NCBI GenBank assembly: GCA_014378465.1
Contig: JACMNQ010000028.1
Coordinates: 1-62,528, forward strand
Source: Oligoflexia bacterium
Lineage (GTDB): Bacteria; Bdellovibrionota; UBA1018
Direction: 5' to 3'
Length of the DNA stretch: 62,528 nucleotides
Both the position numbers and the translations under genes were made by a program. Within the stretch, counting starts at the first letter, position 1; each line of letters starts with the position of its first letter. This document shows positions 1 to 9,695 of the stretch, piece after piece. The notes beneath the pieces are model-generated. The model worked only from the letters and a program-made list of their open reading frames with translations. It was not told the DNA's origin and made no database searches.

Positions 1-1
1 C

Positions 2-1084
2 AAGGCCGCCAAAGATGCACAAGTCCCCGGCGGCCAGGCGCTCGCCGTGGACCGTGATGTATTCGCTGAAGCCGTGACGAAAGTGATTCACACGCACCCG
101 AACATCACGCTCGTGCCCGGTGAAGTCACCGCTCCCTTTGACGACATCACGCTTTTTGCCACCGGTCCCCTCACTTCCGAAGCGCTCACGCAGTGGATCG
201 CGAAAGCGACCGGAGCACAGGATCTTTACTTTTACGATGCGATCGCCCCGATCATCGATGCTCAAAGCATTGATCGCACGAGCGCATTCCTCGCCAACCG
301 CTACGACAAAGGCGAAGAAGAAGCCTACTTGAACTGCCCGATGACCGAAGAAGAGTACAATGCTTTCTATGACGCTCTGATGGCTGCGGAAAAAGTGGAA
401 CCCAAGGCCTTTGAAAAATCAAAGTTCTTTCAGGGTTGTCAGCCGATTGAAGCGATTGCGGCGACGGGTCGCGACAGTCTGCGTTTTGGACCGATGAAGC
501 CAGTCGGACTCACGGATCCTCGCACGGGCAGACGTCCCCATGCCGTGATTCAGCTCAGACCCGAGAACAAGTCTCTCACTGCCTACAACATGGTCGGCTT
601 TCAGACGAAACTCAAATATGGTGAGCAGGGAAAAGTGTTCAAGCACATCCCCGCTCTGAAGAACGCCGAGTTTCTGCGCATGGGCTCCATTCACCGCAAC
701 ACTTATGTCTGCGGACCACGTGTTCTGAGAACGGATCTATCGTTGAAAGGTCATCCAAAAGTCTATCTGGCCGGGCAAGTGACCGGCGTCGAAGGGTACC
801 TCGAGTCCGCTTCATGCGGGCTGCTCGCAGCCACTTTCATCTACCAGAGAATTCGAGGTCAAGCCCACGAAGCACCTCCAGTAAACACGGCCATGGGCTC
901 ACTCCTCCGCTTCATCACGGCAAGTGATGCCAAGAATTATCAGCCGAACAACGCCAACTTTTCGATCTTTGATCCGGCCTTCTTTGACGGAATCGTGGGC
1001 ATGAAACGCGACGAGTCCCGCAAGGCCATGTCAGTCCAGGCCTACGCCCAGTTCAGCAGATGGTGGCAGGCTCGTCCTTCATGA
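2..1084 (+). CDS. trmFO: TrmFO, tRNA m5U54 methyltransferase (5' end outside window)
   Basis: Folate- and FAD-dependent enzyme that methylates U54 of the tRNA T-loop using methylenetetrahydrofolate. The reading frame is open from base 2, so the gene begins before the window. A GTG at 47 lies inside conserved sequence and is not the start. About 360 residues are visible of a usual 435-450; the missing part is the N-terminal FAD-binding segment. The motif FQGCQPIE (Cys146 of the visible part) is the conserved catalytic-cysteine region, and VYLAGQVTGVEGYLES is the C-terminal FAD-contact signature of the GidA/TrmFO family. The stop overlaps the next start (ATGA). Confidence 0.93.
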   Translation, partial: KAAKDAQVPGGQALAVDRDVFAEAVTKVIHTHPNITLVPGEVTAPFDDITLFATGPLTSEALTQWIAKATGAQDLYFYDAIAPIIDAQSIDRTSAFLANRYDKGEEEAYLNCPMTEEEYNAFYDALMAAEKVEPKAFEKSKFFQGCQPIEAIAATGRDSLRFGPMKPVGLTDPRTGRRPHAVIQLRPENKSLTAYNMVGFQTKLKYGEQGKVFKHIPALKNAEFLRMGSIHRNTYVCGPRVLRTDLSLKGHPKVYLAGQVTGVEGYLESASCGLLAATFIYQRIRGQAHEAPPVNTAMGSLLRFITASDAKNYQPNNANFSIFDPAFFDGIVGMKRDESRKAMSVQAYAQFSRWWQARPS

Positions 1085-1989
1085 GTCAGTGGAGAGGGCC
1101 TTTTCTCATTGCAGTGGCCGCGCTGCTCTGGGCGACCGATGCGCTTTTCCGAGTGCGTCTGGTCAACACCCTCCATCCGACTTTCATCGTGTTTTTTGAG
1201 CATCTCGTTTGCGTGACGGCACTTCTGCCCTGGATTCTGCTGCGCAAGCGCAGGGAAATCTTTCAACTGAATTTCACACAGTGGTGTGCCGTCACTCTGA
1301 TCGGCATCGGCGGTTCGGCGATCGCGACGGTTTTTTTCACGGCGAGTTTCAAGTACGTGAATCCTTCCGTCTCGATTCTCCTGCAGAAGCTTCAGCCCGT
1401 CTGGGTCACACTGCTGGCAATCCTGCTTCTCAAGGAGCGACCGCAGAAAGGTTTCTTCTTCTGGGGGCTTCTGGCACTGGCGGCTGCCGTCGTCCTGAGT
1501 TTTCCAGATCTCAATTTCAACTTCATGAAAGAGGGCGTTGACCTCAAATCCAAAGGAGTTTCCTACGCTCTCATCGCGGCCGGACTCTGGGGAGTGGCGA
1601 CTGTCGCGGGAAAGATCCTGCTGAACTCCATTCCGCCAAGTGTGGTCTCCTTCTGGAGATTCATCTTTGGCTGGATCACCCTGGGCATTCTGCTTCTGCT
1701 TTCTGAAACCTCGATACCCTGGGAAGTCATTCAACAGCCGGACACACTCCGCACGCTGGCCTACATGGGGCTGGTCCCGGGCCTGGCGGCCATGGTCTGC
1801 TACTATTCGGGCCTGCAGAGGACCAAAGCAACGACAACGACTTTCATTGAATTGATATTTCCGGTTGCCGCCGTGGCCCTCAACACCTACTTTCTGAGTA
1901 TCCCGCTGGAGCCGGTTCAGATCGTGGGCGGAATCCTGCTCCTGGTGGCGGTCACGAACATTTCCTACAGAAACGGAGCTTCCCAATGA
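1081..1989 (+). CDS. EamA/DMT-family transporter
   Basis: Inner-membrane protein of 302 residues with about ten predicted membrane segments in two EamA repeats, the usual size for a drug/metabolite transporter. Substrate cannot be told from sequence. I start it at 1081, where ATG overlaps the trmFO stop; an upstream in-frame GTG at 1060 would extend it inside trmFO. The hydrophobic pattern includes the LLKERP turn near residue 120 typical of EamA proteins. It overlaps the following ferredoxin-like gene by four bases (ATGA at 1986), so the three genes are probably one transcript. Confidence 0.85.
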   Translation: MSQWRGPFLIAVAALLWATDALFRVRLVNTLHPTFIVFFEHLVCVTALLPWILLRKRREIFQLNFTQWCAVTLIGIGGSAIATVFFTASFKYVNPSVSILLQKLQPVWVTLLAILLLKERPQKGFFFWGLLALAAAVVLSFPDLNFNFMKEGVDLKSKGVSYALIAAGLWGVATVAGKILLNSIPPSVVSFWRFIFGWITLGILLLLSETSIPWEVIQQPDTLRTLAYMGLVPGLAAMVCYYSGLQRTKATTTTFIELIFPVAAVALNTYFLSIPLEPVQIVGGILLLVAVTNISYRNGASQ

Positions 1990-2321
1990 GCGCAGAACCA
2001 CCGGTCAGAAAGCTGAATTCACACCTTTTCGTCTGCTTGAATGAGCGGCCACCGGGTCACCCTCGCGGAGATTGCAAAAGCAAAGGCTCCGAGGAGCTTC
2101 TCCTCGCTTTCAAGACCGAAGTCGCGAAGAAGAACCTCCGAACCGAAGTGAGGGCGCAGAAAGCCGGATGCCTGGACGTCTGCGAGCACGGCCCCTCCGT
2201 TGTGGTTTACCCGGACAACGTCTGGTACGGAAAAGTGCAGCTTTCGGACGTGGCCGAAATCGTCGAAGCTCACCTGATTCAGGGCCACCCTGTCGAACGC
2301 CTCAGGATCCCCGGCAAATAG
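1986..2321 (+). CDS. Thioredoxin-like [2Fe-2S] ferredoxin domain protein
   Basis: Small 111-residue protein resembling the stand-alone thioredoxin-fold [2Fe-2S] ferredoxins (Shethna type, NuoE-like). Four cysteines are spaced as a cluster ligand set: Cys17 in FVCLNE, Cys30 in GDCKSKG, and Cys62 and Cys66 in AGCLDVCEHGP. The following VVVYPDNVWYG is typical of the family. Probably a cytoplasmic one-electron carrier; its partner is unknown. Start overlaps the preceding stop, so translation is likely coupled. Confidence 0.85.
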   Translation: MSAEPPVRKLNSHLFVCLNERPPGHPRGDCKSKGSEELLLAFKTEVAKKNLRTEVRAQKAGCLDVCEHGPSVVVYPDNVWYGKVQLSDVAEIVEAHLIQGHPVERLRIPGK

Positions 2322-2418
2322 TACCGCGCCTCACGCCAGAGCCGCCGCTGGAGCCATTCGAGTCCGAAAGCAGATATCTCTCTTGGCGGCTCTGACACTT
2401 CGGGGTTAAGATATTCGC

Positions 2419-2979
2419 ATGGCCCCTTACAAGCGTACAGTTCTCCTCATCAACAAGAAGTTTCAGCTTCGATTCTCTCTTTTCGTGTGCTCCTGGGTTT
2501 TTGGACTGAGCCTGGTCTACCCGCTGCTGATTTACAGCCTCTACAATTTTTTCTTTCGCTACATGGCCGTGGATCCCAACGGTCCGCAGCTTGCGGTTCT
2601 CGAAGATACTCGCCGCCGCATGATCCTTCTGCTCGTCCTGCTTCAAATCCTCTTCATCGCGATCACTTTCCTGATGAGTCTTTTCATCTCTCACCGAATC
2701 GCCGGACCCCTCCACAAGCTGGGCATGTTCTTCCGACAAGCGCGTGACGGCAAGATGGAAACGCTGCGCTTTCGCGACAAGGATCATTTCAAGGAACTTG
2801 CGGAAGGTTACAACGAGATGATTTCCGCCATTCAGTCCGGACAGTCCCCAAAATCGGAAGCCTCCGACGCCGCTGCTCTTCATATTCAGAAGGCACTGGA
2901 GAAGCTTCCGGTCGGGCATCTGGACATTCAACATGAATTGACTCAGGCCCTGAACACGCTCCGCCCCACCGCTCCCTGA
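2419..2979 (+). CDS. Two-TM protein with a HAMP-like domain
   Basis: A 186-residue membrane protein with two hydrophobic segments (about 20-47 and 68-90) around a short periplasmic loop. A HAMP-like segment follows, starting at the motif SHRIAGPL (91-98) and running to about 145, then a short tail. It has no kinase, methyl-accepting or cyclase output domain, so it is a HAMP-only membrane protein of unknown role. A paralogue with the same plan and the matching motif SHRFAGPL lies at 44190-44714. It sits between the trmFO cluster and a lytic transglycosylase. Confidence 0.75.
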   Translation: MAPYKRTVLLINKKFQLRFSLFVCSWVFGLSLVYPLLIYSLYNFFFRYMAVDPNGPQLAVLEDTRRRMILLLVLLQILFIAITFLMSLFISHRIAGPLHKLGMFFRQARDGKMETLRFRDKDHFKELAEGYNEMISAIQSGQSPKSEASDAAALHIQKALEKLPVGHLDIQHELTQALNTLRPTAP

Positions 2980-3035
2980 AGGATTCGCTTTCAGACCGCA
3001 GCTCAGATAGCTCACTTCTGCTCAGGTGCACCGTC

Positions 3036-5048
3036 ATGATGATTTCTCCAATTCGCAATGACAGCCGCAAGTCCCTTCGCCACGCTCTGGGGCTGGCTTT
3101 GACCCTTGCCCTCGCAACGACTTCACTTTCCACTTTTTCCGCCGGTGCGGCCACGGCCGAAAAGGAACCCGCTCTGATCTCGGCGGAAAAGATCCATCCA
3201 CGACTTCTGGTCTCCGCGAAATCGAAAGAAGCGAAGAATCTCAAGAAAGCGGCTGAAGCGCTCAAGTCACGGAAGTACGTCATGGTCCGCACTCTGGCCA
3301 CGCCGCTCAAGACTTCAAACTTTCCGGACTATGCCCACTACCTGATCGGTGTCTCCTACCGCGAAGAAGCGACCTCCCAATTTGAGAAGAAGAAATACCG
3401 CGAAGCCGTTGAACTCGCGAAGAAATCCGCAGCCGCTTTTTTCGCGATTGAACCTGTGGAGCCCTATTCTCCGCTTCTCAGGAAAATCCCGGACGAAATC
3501 GCCTTGGCCGAAATCATCGGTGCCAATGCTCAGGTCCAGCAGAAGAAATACAAACCGGCCCAGACGCTTTACGAGCATGCACTGCAGAGGCTCAACAACC
3601 AGAACACGCTCTATCTTTTGTCACCTGAGTCCCTGGGCCTTTACGCCTTGAGTTGCGAGAAGCTGAAATCCACTCTCTGCACGCCCTGGATCATGCGCCT
3701 TTCCTCGCAATTTCCAAAAAACTCCGAGGAAACCAGAGCTCTGACTCGCGCATTTCCTGATCTGGGGGACCGCACCCGACCCAACTACGCGACGAAGCTG
3801 ACTTTGACTTATAAAACAAAAGATGGTGACCAGCTGGCTTTCGACGAAGCCATGACCGTTTACCTGAATGGAAAGTCCGGTGACGCGGTCAAGGCATTCC
3901 AACTTTTCAACGACACCTTCCCGCGCTCGACTTATCGCTTTCGCGCCAAGTATTGGCTCGCCCGGAGTTACCAGAAGGAAAAGAACACGGAACAGGCAAA
4001 GAAACTGCTTTCGGAAATCTACCGGGATTCTCCACTCACGTATTATGGCCTTCTGTCTTCGCTCGAGCTGGGAACGCCGATCGCGAAGAGATTTTCCGCG
4101 GAAGTTCCTGAAGTGGCCGAGATTGATCCTTATGTCACTCCCGTCGAAGCGATCCGACTCAGACGTGCTCAGAAGCTCATCGCCGCTGACCTTGGAGAGT
4201 TCGCGACTCTGGACCTCAAGGAACTCAAGGCCCGGGATTCAGCCACCAACGAGTACCTCCTCTATCTCGCCGCACTCAACTCAGAAGCCGGCAATCATGT
4301 GGGCGCTTTCGGACTGCTGAGTGAACTGATCGCGCGCGGCTACGAGGGGATCTACTCGTCCTTTGGCCTCAAACTCGTCTTTCCAGTCGTTCAGCAGGAG
4401 TTGATCAAAAAGAACTCGGCCGCGATTGATCTGGATCCGATCCTGGCCCTCAGCCTGATGAAACAGGAATCGGCGTTCGATGCGATCGTGCATTCCAGTT
4501 CGGGTGCCTCCGGGCTCATGCAACTCATGCCCACGACCGCCGTGGACACCGAGCCGACCGTCAAGCGCTCCCTCCTTCTGGATCCGGACACCAACATTCG
4601 AGTCGGAACCAAATACCTCAAGAAGATGCTCAATCGCTATGATGGCAATGTGGCGATGGCTCTGGCCGCGTACAATGCCGGACCCGGTGCGGTGGACCGC
4701 TGGATCCGCGAAGGCAAGGCGAAGCTGGGTCTGCTTGAGTTCATCGAAGCCATTCCTTTCAAGGAAACCCGGGAGTATGTGGGTTCCATCCTGCGCAACT
4801 ACTACTGGTACACGCAGAAGATCAAGGGCGAGACGATTCCCGATCTGAGCCGGTTCTGGGTCAATCCAAAAAACATGTCAGTACCCTCGGCTCCTGCCCC
4901 TGGTCCTTCAGCCGAACCAGCCACCCCTGGAGTACCGGCACCCGTGGCCCCTGATACGGCACCAGAAATTCAGGGACCGCGGCCCCGCGCGAATCCTTCC
5001 GACTCGCCAACGACTCAATCGACCGTACCCTCCGCCGGGCAAGAATGA
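3036..5048 (+). CDS. Soluble lytic murein transglycosylase (Slt-like)
   Basis: Periplasmic peptidoglycan-cleaving enzyme of 670 residues. An N-terminal signal peptide (about 1-40, ending in an Ala-rich stretch) is followed by alpha-helical TPR-like repeats that form the Slt superhelix. The C-terminal SLT catalytic domain spans about 460-610. The catalytic acid is Glu478 in MKQESAFD. The lysozyme-like motifs SGASGLMQLMP and ALAAYNAGPGAV are present. The last 50 residues are a Pro/Ala-rich tail, unlike E. coli Slt. ATGATG gives two adjacent start options. It is convergent with ychF. Confidence 0.92.
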   Translation: MMISPIRNDSRKSLRHALGLALTLALATTSLSTFSAGAATAEKEPALISAEKIHPRLLVSAKSKEAKNLKKAAEALKSRKYVMVRTLATPLKTSNFPDYAHYLIGVSYREEATSQFEKKKYREAVELAKKSAAAFFAIEPVEPYSPLLRKIPDEIALAEIIGANAQVQQKKYKPAQTLYEHALQRLNNQNTLYLLSPESLGLYALSCEKLKSTLCTPWIMRLSSQFPKNSEETRALTRAFPDLGDRTRPNYATKLTLTYKTKDGDQLAFDEAMTVYLNGKSGDAVKAFQLFNDTFPRSTYRFRAKYWLARSYQKEKNTEQAKKLLSEIYRDSPLTYYGLLSSLELGTPIAKRFSAEVPEVAEIDPYVTPVEAIRLRRAQKLIAADLGEFATLDLKELKARDSATNEYLLYLAALNSEAGNHVGAFGLLSELIARGYEGIYSSFGLKLVFPVVQQELIKKNSAAIDLDPILALSLMKQESAFDAIVHSSSGASGLMQLMPTTAVDTEPTVKRSLLLDPDTNIRVGTKYLKKMLNRYDGNVAMALAAYNAGPGAVDRWIREGKAKLGLLEFIEAIPFKETREYVGSILRNYYWYTQKIKGETIPDLSRFWVNPKNMSVPSAPAPGPSAEPATPGVPAPVAPDTAPEIQGPRPRANPSDSPTTQSTVPSAGQE

Positions 5049-5183
5049 CTCAGTCAGATTGCTGACGGTCGATAGCACTATTCAATCCATTTCGAGCGTG
5101 TGCGCTCTGGGCGTGGGTTCCACCTTCACGCTGGAGACTCCGCTCACTTTCGGATTGCGATCAGGAAGTCCTGAAGCCGCGCT

Positions 5184-6284
5184 TCAAACCGCGAAACGGA
5201 AGTGCATGATGTCGCCGTCTTTGACGACATATTCCTTGCCTTCGAGTCGGAGGGCGCCGGCATCCTTCACGGCCTGCTCGCTCTTGTACTTCATGAGGTC
5301 TTCCGTGTGATACACGTCCGCCTTGATGAATCCCTTTTCAAAGTCCGTGTGAATCACGCCGGCGGCGACAGGAGCTTTTGAGCCCTTCTGGATCGTCCAG
5401 GCGCGCACTTCAGTTTCACCCGCTGTGAAATAGGTTTCGAGTCCGAGAAGATCATAGCCCGCGCGGATCACGCGGTTCAGGCCAGGCTCCGCCATTCCCA
5501 TCTCCGCCAGGAAGGCGACTTTTTCTTCTTCAGCGAGTTCCGCGATTTCAGATTCGATCTTTCCGCAGATCAGGACAACCGGGCTCTTTTCGATCGCGGC
5601 ATGAGCCATGAGTTTTTTGACGTACTCATTCGGCTCAGATGATCCGATATCAGTGTCGTCGACGTTCGCGACGTACATGGCTTTCTTCGCGGTGATCAGG
5701 TGAAAGTCATAGATGAGTGCCATCTCTTCTTCATCAAGACCCAACGAACGAACCGGCTGGCCCCTTTCGAGGCCCGCTTTCACACGCTCGAGAACGCCCA
5801 TGACGGCTGAGGCTTTCTTGTCGCCGGACTTCGCGGCCTTGGCAGTGAGGTTGTAGCGTTTGGTCAGAGAATCCAGATCAGCGAACATCAACTCAGTGTC
5901 GATGACGGAGATGTCGCGGATCGGGTCCACGGAGCCGTCCACATGGATGACGTTCGGGTCAGAGAAACAACGCACGACGTGGGCGATCGCATTGGTTTCG
6001 CGGATGTGGCCCAGGAATTGATTTCCGAGCCCTTCGCCTTTGGAGGCGCCTTTGACCAGTCCGGCGATATCGACGAAGGTCATGTTGGCAGCGACCAGTT
6101 TCTGCGGCGGAATGTACTTGGCGATCGCCTGGAGGCGCGGATCAGGAACCTTCACGATTCCGGTATTGGGGTCAATGGTGCAGAATGGATAATTGGCCGC
6201 TTCGGCTTTCGCTGAAGTCAGAGCGTTGAAGATCGTTGATTTGCCAACATTCGGGAGACCGACAATTCCACATGCAAAACCCAT
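5184..6284 (-). CDS. ychF: YchF/OLA1 ribosome-associated P-loop ATPase
   Basis: Obg-like ATPase of 366 residues, the usual length. The N-terminal G domain has Walker [10 protein letters not shown] (about 9-17), the switch region [10 protein letters not shown], and a non-canonical G4 motif as expected for an ATP rather than GTP user. The C-terminal TGS domain ends with [15 protein letters not shown]. Start is supported by AAGGAAGAG upstream. It lies 36 bp after pth and is probably in one operon with prs and pth, a common bacterial neighbourhood. Confidence 0.97.
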   Translation of the reverse strand: MGFACGIVGLPNVGKSTIFNALTSAKAEAANYPFCTIDPNTGIVKVPDPRLQAIAKYIPPQKLVAANMTFVDIAGLVKGASKGEGLGNQFLGHIRETNAIAHVVRCFSDPNVIHVDGSVDPIRDISVIDTELMFADLDSLTKRYNLTAKAAKSGDKKASAVMGVLERVKAGLERGQPVRSLGLDEEEMALIYDFHLITAKKAMYVANVDDTDIGSSEPNEYVKKLMAHAAIEKSPVVLICGKIESEIAELAEEEKVAFLAEMGMAEPGLNRVIRAGYDLLGLETYFTAGETEVRAWTIQKGSKAPVAAGVIHTDFEKGFIKADVYHTEDLMKYKSEQAVKDAGALRLEGKEYVVKDGDIMHFRFAV

Positions 6285-6320
6285 AAGACACTCTTCCTTT
6301 TCAAACGTGTAGATTGATTC

Positions 6321-6917
6321 TTATACTGATTCGGGCTTTTCCGCCCGATTAAATTCATTCATCGCCTTGCGAATATTGCCGTCGATGACCCATTCGATGG
6401 CCTGAGCGGCCTGGTCCAGCAGCGGATCCAGACGTTTGAGCTCATCGTTCGTGAACTGACCCAGCACATAGTCGGCTGGAGACATGCGCATGTTGAACAT
6501 GCGAGGGTGTCCCACCCCCAGGCGGACTCGGTAATACCCGATATTGTCGGTACCGATGTGCTCGGCGATCGACTTGAGTCCGTTGTGTCCGCCGCTGCCG
6601 CCGCCTGCCTTCAGTCTCAGCGTGATCGGAAGCAGATCCAGTTCGTCGTGGATGACGATGACGTCTTCAGGCTTGCACTTGTAGAATGTGAAGAGCGGGC
6701 CAAGGCTCTTGCCGGAAAGATTCATGAACGTCATGGGCTTGATGAGCAGCACCTGTTCACTCCCGACTTTGGCCTGATAGACTTCTGCCTGATTCCTGTC
6801 CACTGGACCAGTCGCCCTCCAGCGTTCCACCAGACGATCGATCGCGAGAAACCCCACGTTATGCCGTGTGGTCTCGTACTTCGGCCCAGGATTTCCAAGT
6901 CCCACTACAAGTTTCAT
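6321..6917 (-). CDS. pth: Peptidyl-tRNA hydrolase
   Basis: Cytoplasmic hydrolase that frees tRNA from prematurely released peptidyl-tRNA. 198 residues. The N-terminal signature GLGNPGPKYETTRHNVG carries Asn9 and the catalytic His19; the HDELDLP-type motif (IHDELDLLPI) and GGGSGGHNGLKS are also present. The start overlaps the prs stop by one base (TGATG), indicating translational coupling. Confidence 0.97.
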   Translation of the reverse strand: MKLVVGLGNPGPKYETTRHNVGFLAIDRLVERWRATGPVDRNQAEVYQAKVGSEQVLLIKPMTFMNLSGKSLGPLFTFYKCKPEDVIVIHDELDLLPITLRLKAGGGSGGHNGLKSIAEHIGTDNIGYYRVRLGVGHPRMFNMRMSPADYVLGQFTNDELKRLDPLLDQAAQAIEWVIDGNIRKAMNEFNRAEKPESV

Positions 6918-7867
6918 CAGATGAAGAGGTTGCTCACGCTGTCGTAGTTGTGAATGCGGTAGATGGCTTCGGCGAGCAGATCCGCCACGGAGAGCTGAAT
7001 GATCTTTCCGGAGGCCTCAGCTTCAGGTGAAAGTGGCACCGTATCGGTGATGATCACCTGTTCAATTTCCGAAGCGATGATTCTTTCGATCGCGGGCCCT
7101 GAAAGCACGCCATGAGTGGCAGCCGCTGAAACCTTGATCGCCCCCATCTTGAGAACGGCGGAGGCCGCTTCAGTCAGGGTTCCTGCAGTGTCGATCATGT
7201 CATCGAGAATCAAAGCATGTTTTCCGGCGACATCCCCGACGACGTTCATCGCTTTGGCGACGTTCGGTCCGCTTCGACGTTTGTCGATCATCGCCACCGC
7301 GCAGTCGAGGCGTTTCGCATAGGCGCGTGCGCGCTCCACGCCGCCTGCATCCGGGCTGACCATGACGAGATTTGTCGTGTCGGGCATCGTTTCCCTGATG
7401 TAATCGACGATCACGGGAGCGGAATAAAGATTGTCAAAGGGGATATCAAAGAAGCCCTGGATCTGCCCCGCATGGAGGTCCATCGAAACGACTCGGGTGG
7501 CGCCGGCGGCCACAAGCAGATCTGCAACAAGCTTGGCTGTGATGGGAGTTCTTGGAGCGACTTTTCGGTCCTGTCTCGCGTAACCGTAGTAAGGAATCAC
7601 TGCCGTGATCTCCTTGGCACTCGCGCGCTTCAACGCGTCGATCATGATCAGGAGTTCCATCAGCGTGTCATTCGCGGGTCTGGAGGTCGTCTGAATCACA
7701 TAGACGTCGCGACCTCGGACATTCTCACCAATCTCGACGAAAACTTCGCCGTCACTGAATCTTCTGACATCGGCGCGCCCGAGGGGCTTGCCCAGCTTCT
7801 TGCAGATTTTTTCAGCCAGAGGACGATTTGCATTTCCGGATAGTATGACCCAATCCCGCATTCGCAT
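6917..7867 (-). CDS. prs: Ribose-phosphate pyrophosphokinase
   Basis: Makes PRPP from ribose 5-phosphate and ATP for nucleotide, His and Trp synthesis. 316 residues, class I length. Seen motifs: FSDGEVFVEI near the N-terminus, the ATP-binding RQDRK region, and the PRPP-binding loop VILDDMIDTAGT (LILDDMIDTAGT here). The start at 7867 has AGGGAGA eight bases upstream. First gene of the prs-pth-ychF operon. Confidence 0.97.
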   Translation of the reverse strand: MRMRDWVILSGNANRPLAEKICKKLGKPLGRADVRRFSDGEVFVEIGENVRGRDVYVIQTTSRPANDTLMELLIMIDALKRASAKEITAVIPYYGYARQDRKVAPRTPITAKLVADLLVAAGATRVVSMDLHAGQIQGFFDIPFDNLYSAPVIVDYIRETMPDTTNLVMVSPDAGGVERARAYAKRLDCAVAMIDKRRSGPNVAKAMNVVGDVAGKHALILDDMIDTAGTLTEAASAVLKMGAIKVSAAATHGVLSGPAIERIIASEIEQVIITDTVPLSPEAEASGKIIQLSVADLLAEAIYRIHNYDSVSNLFI

Positions 7868-7965
7868 CTGGTTCGTCTCCCTTTGGCCGCCGCCAATTCT
7901 GATGGTCGTGATGTGCTTTGGGGATACCTTAAGCCCCCGAAACTCTCAAGGAATAACGCAAATCG

Positions 7966-8598
7966 TCAGGCAGGCGGTGGAGCAGTCGCTGCCATTTCTG
8001 GAAGATTTTCATACTTGTCAAAAAAAGCCTTAAGTTGAGGATATTTGGAGGCAGCATCTTCGACCGGAGTACGAAGCTCCAGGTAATTCCATGCATTCAA
8101 GAGGTCCCAGCCCGCCTGAGTCAACTCATGACTCGCGTCGACCCAAGGCATTACTGACAAGTCTTGAACCTGAATCAAAGCCAGAGTCCGAGTCAGTGCC
8201 CCGGAATAGTCGGCAAACCAGGTTGCATCCGGATGACTCCTTTGAGTTTCCAGAAAATGGGCGACCGTGTTGCTCATCACTCCTTCGGCCAAAGTGCTGG
8301 CTGTACGGACCTGAGTTCGCTCGACCAGGTCCACAGGCCAGATCTTCTGTCCGTGGACTTCATGCAGGTATTCCAGCAGGATCCCCGAGTCCATGATGAA
8401 CCGAGGAAATCCCTGACTGGCCCCCAGAATTTCCAGAACCGGCACCAGTCCCAGAGGGTTCGCGGCAAAGAGCGCGGCGGGTGGCTCAAAAACATTCAAA
8501 GACTCCACTTCAACTTCGACCTGCAGTCTCTGCAGAGCCAGACGAATGCGGCGAGCAAATGGAGAACGCGCTGAAATAAAAAGTCGATAGGGTTTCAT
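7966..8598 (-). CDS. Glutathione S-transferase-like protein
   Basis: 210-residue cytoplasmic protein with a thioredoxin-like N-terminal domain (SPFARRIRLAL; the VPVL cis-Pro motif near 53; MDSGILLEYL near 70, the glutathione gamma-glutamyl contact region) and an all-helical C-terminal domain. The catalytic position is Ser/Pro-type rather than Cys. Substrate unknown. It lies 98 bp downstream of prs's start in divergent-to-tandem order and appears to be a single gene. Confidence 0.85.
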   Translation of the reverse strand: MKPYRLFISARSPFARRIRLALQRLQVEVEVESLNVFEPPAALFAANPLGLVPVLEILGASQGFPRFIMDSGILLEYLHEVHGQKIWPVDLVERTQVRTASTLAEGVMSNTVAHFLETQRSHPDATWFADYSGALTRTLALIQVQDLSVMPWVDASHELTQAGWDLLNAWNYLELRTPVEDAASKYPQLKAFFDKYENLPEMAATAPPPA

Positions 8599-8653
8599 AT
8601 CCCTGTTCTATCCACTAAAGTCCGAATGGGAAATGATTTGAAAGGGACTGGAT

Positions 8654-9541
8654 TTGAAAAAGACACCCGATGATCGCGCGTCACGTTTCGAGATCATCAC
8701 TCACGACAACGGAACTTCCTCAGTGCTGGAAAAATCCAGCCGCCAGGCCATGCATTCTCGAATCGGTCCCTGGGAAGAAGCGAAAGTCCTCTACGTGGCA
8801 CAGTCGGGACTCGCTGCGCGCCTCGCCGCTTCACCGGCCCTGGGTCCTGTCGTTCTTCACGACGTCGGAATGGGGATTTCCGCCAATGCACTCGCGGCTC
8901 TGGACACTCTCGAGACTCTTGAGAGTGGTGTTCCACGCTCTCTGGAAATTCACAGCTTTGAAAATGATCTGACAGGTCTCCTCACCGCTTTGGATCACTC
9001 TGAGAAATTTCCCTTTCTTCAGAACCGGCAGACTTTGCTGAGAAGATTGATTGAAACCGGGAGCGTCGAAGTTCCGAATCTGAGCTGGAAACTGCATGAA
9101 GGAGATTACTTCGAAAACCTGATGAACTCCCCGGTTCCCGAGCTGATCTACTACGACTTTTATGCCCCCCGGATTTATCCGGCACTCTGGACGACAGACC
9201 GCTTTCAGGAGATCCATGCCCAGGTCACTCGGAACCGATCTCCGTGCACGCCATCTGAACAGACCCCAGACCACGGCACGGAACTTTACACCTATACCGC
9301 ATCCACTGCAGTGCGCGCAGCTTTGCTCGCAGCAGGCTTTCATGTGGGCTATGGAACATCCACAGCGCTGAAACGTGAAACGACGATCGCCAGCACTCGC
9401 CTCTCTTCACTTCAAAATCCACTTGAGGGAAAGTGGCTTCAGAAACTGATGCGGTCGCAACCTGCCATGGACGTCTTCACGCCGGAGGACTGGAAAATCC
9501 TCAGGACGCAGGCTGCAGAAAATCGCCAGTTCAAGTCCTGA
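8654..9541 (+). CDS. MnmC-like (DUF752) SAM-dependent methyltransferase
   Basis: 295-residue protein resembling the methyltransferase domain of MnmC, which completes mnm5 modification at tRNA U34. Features: the entry segment with MHSRIGPWEEA, the SAM-site LHDVGMG (a variant of DxGxG), YYDFYAPRIYPALW and the C-terminal YTASTAVRAALLAAGF. The FAD oxidase domain of bifunctional MnmC is absent, as in stand-alone versions. Start is TTG with AAAGGGA upstream. Nucleoside specificity is inferred from family only. Confidence 0.8.
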   Translation: MKKTPDDRASRFEIITHDNGTSSVLEKSSRQAMHSRIGPWEEAKVLYVAQSGLAARLAASPALGPVVLHDVGMGISANALAALDTLETLESGVPRSLEIHSFENDLTGLLTALDHSEKFPFLQNRQTLLRRLIETGSVEVPNLSWKLHEGDYFENLMNSPVPELIYYDFYAPRIYPALWTTDRFQEIHAQVTRNRSPCTPSEQTPDHGTELYTYTASTAVRAALLAAGFHVGYGTSTALKRETTIASTRLSSLQNPLEGKWLQKLMRSQPAMDVFTPEDWKILRTQAAENRQFKS

Positions 9542-9695
9542 AACCGCTTCAATCAAAAAACTGTCTGCGCGCCGCGCGCGTGCCGAAGTGCGAAGCGAGC
9601 GTTCAATGTCGGCAGTACACGAATGGAAAAGTGCGACGTTACGAACTTCCCTTCCAATGCAAGCCGGAAAAAGCCGTCGCAATTCATTGAGGAGG

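Noticed and set aside
1042..2001. 319-codon minus-strand open frame
   Set aside because: Antisense to the EamA transporter; composition is low-complexity and charged as expected from a shadow of a membrane gene.
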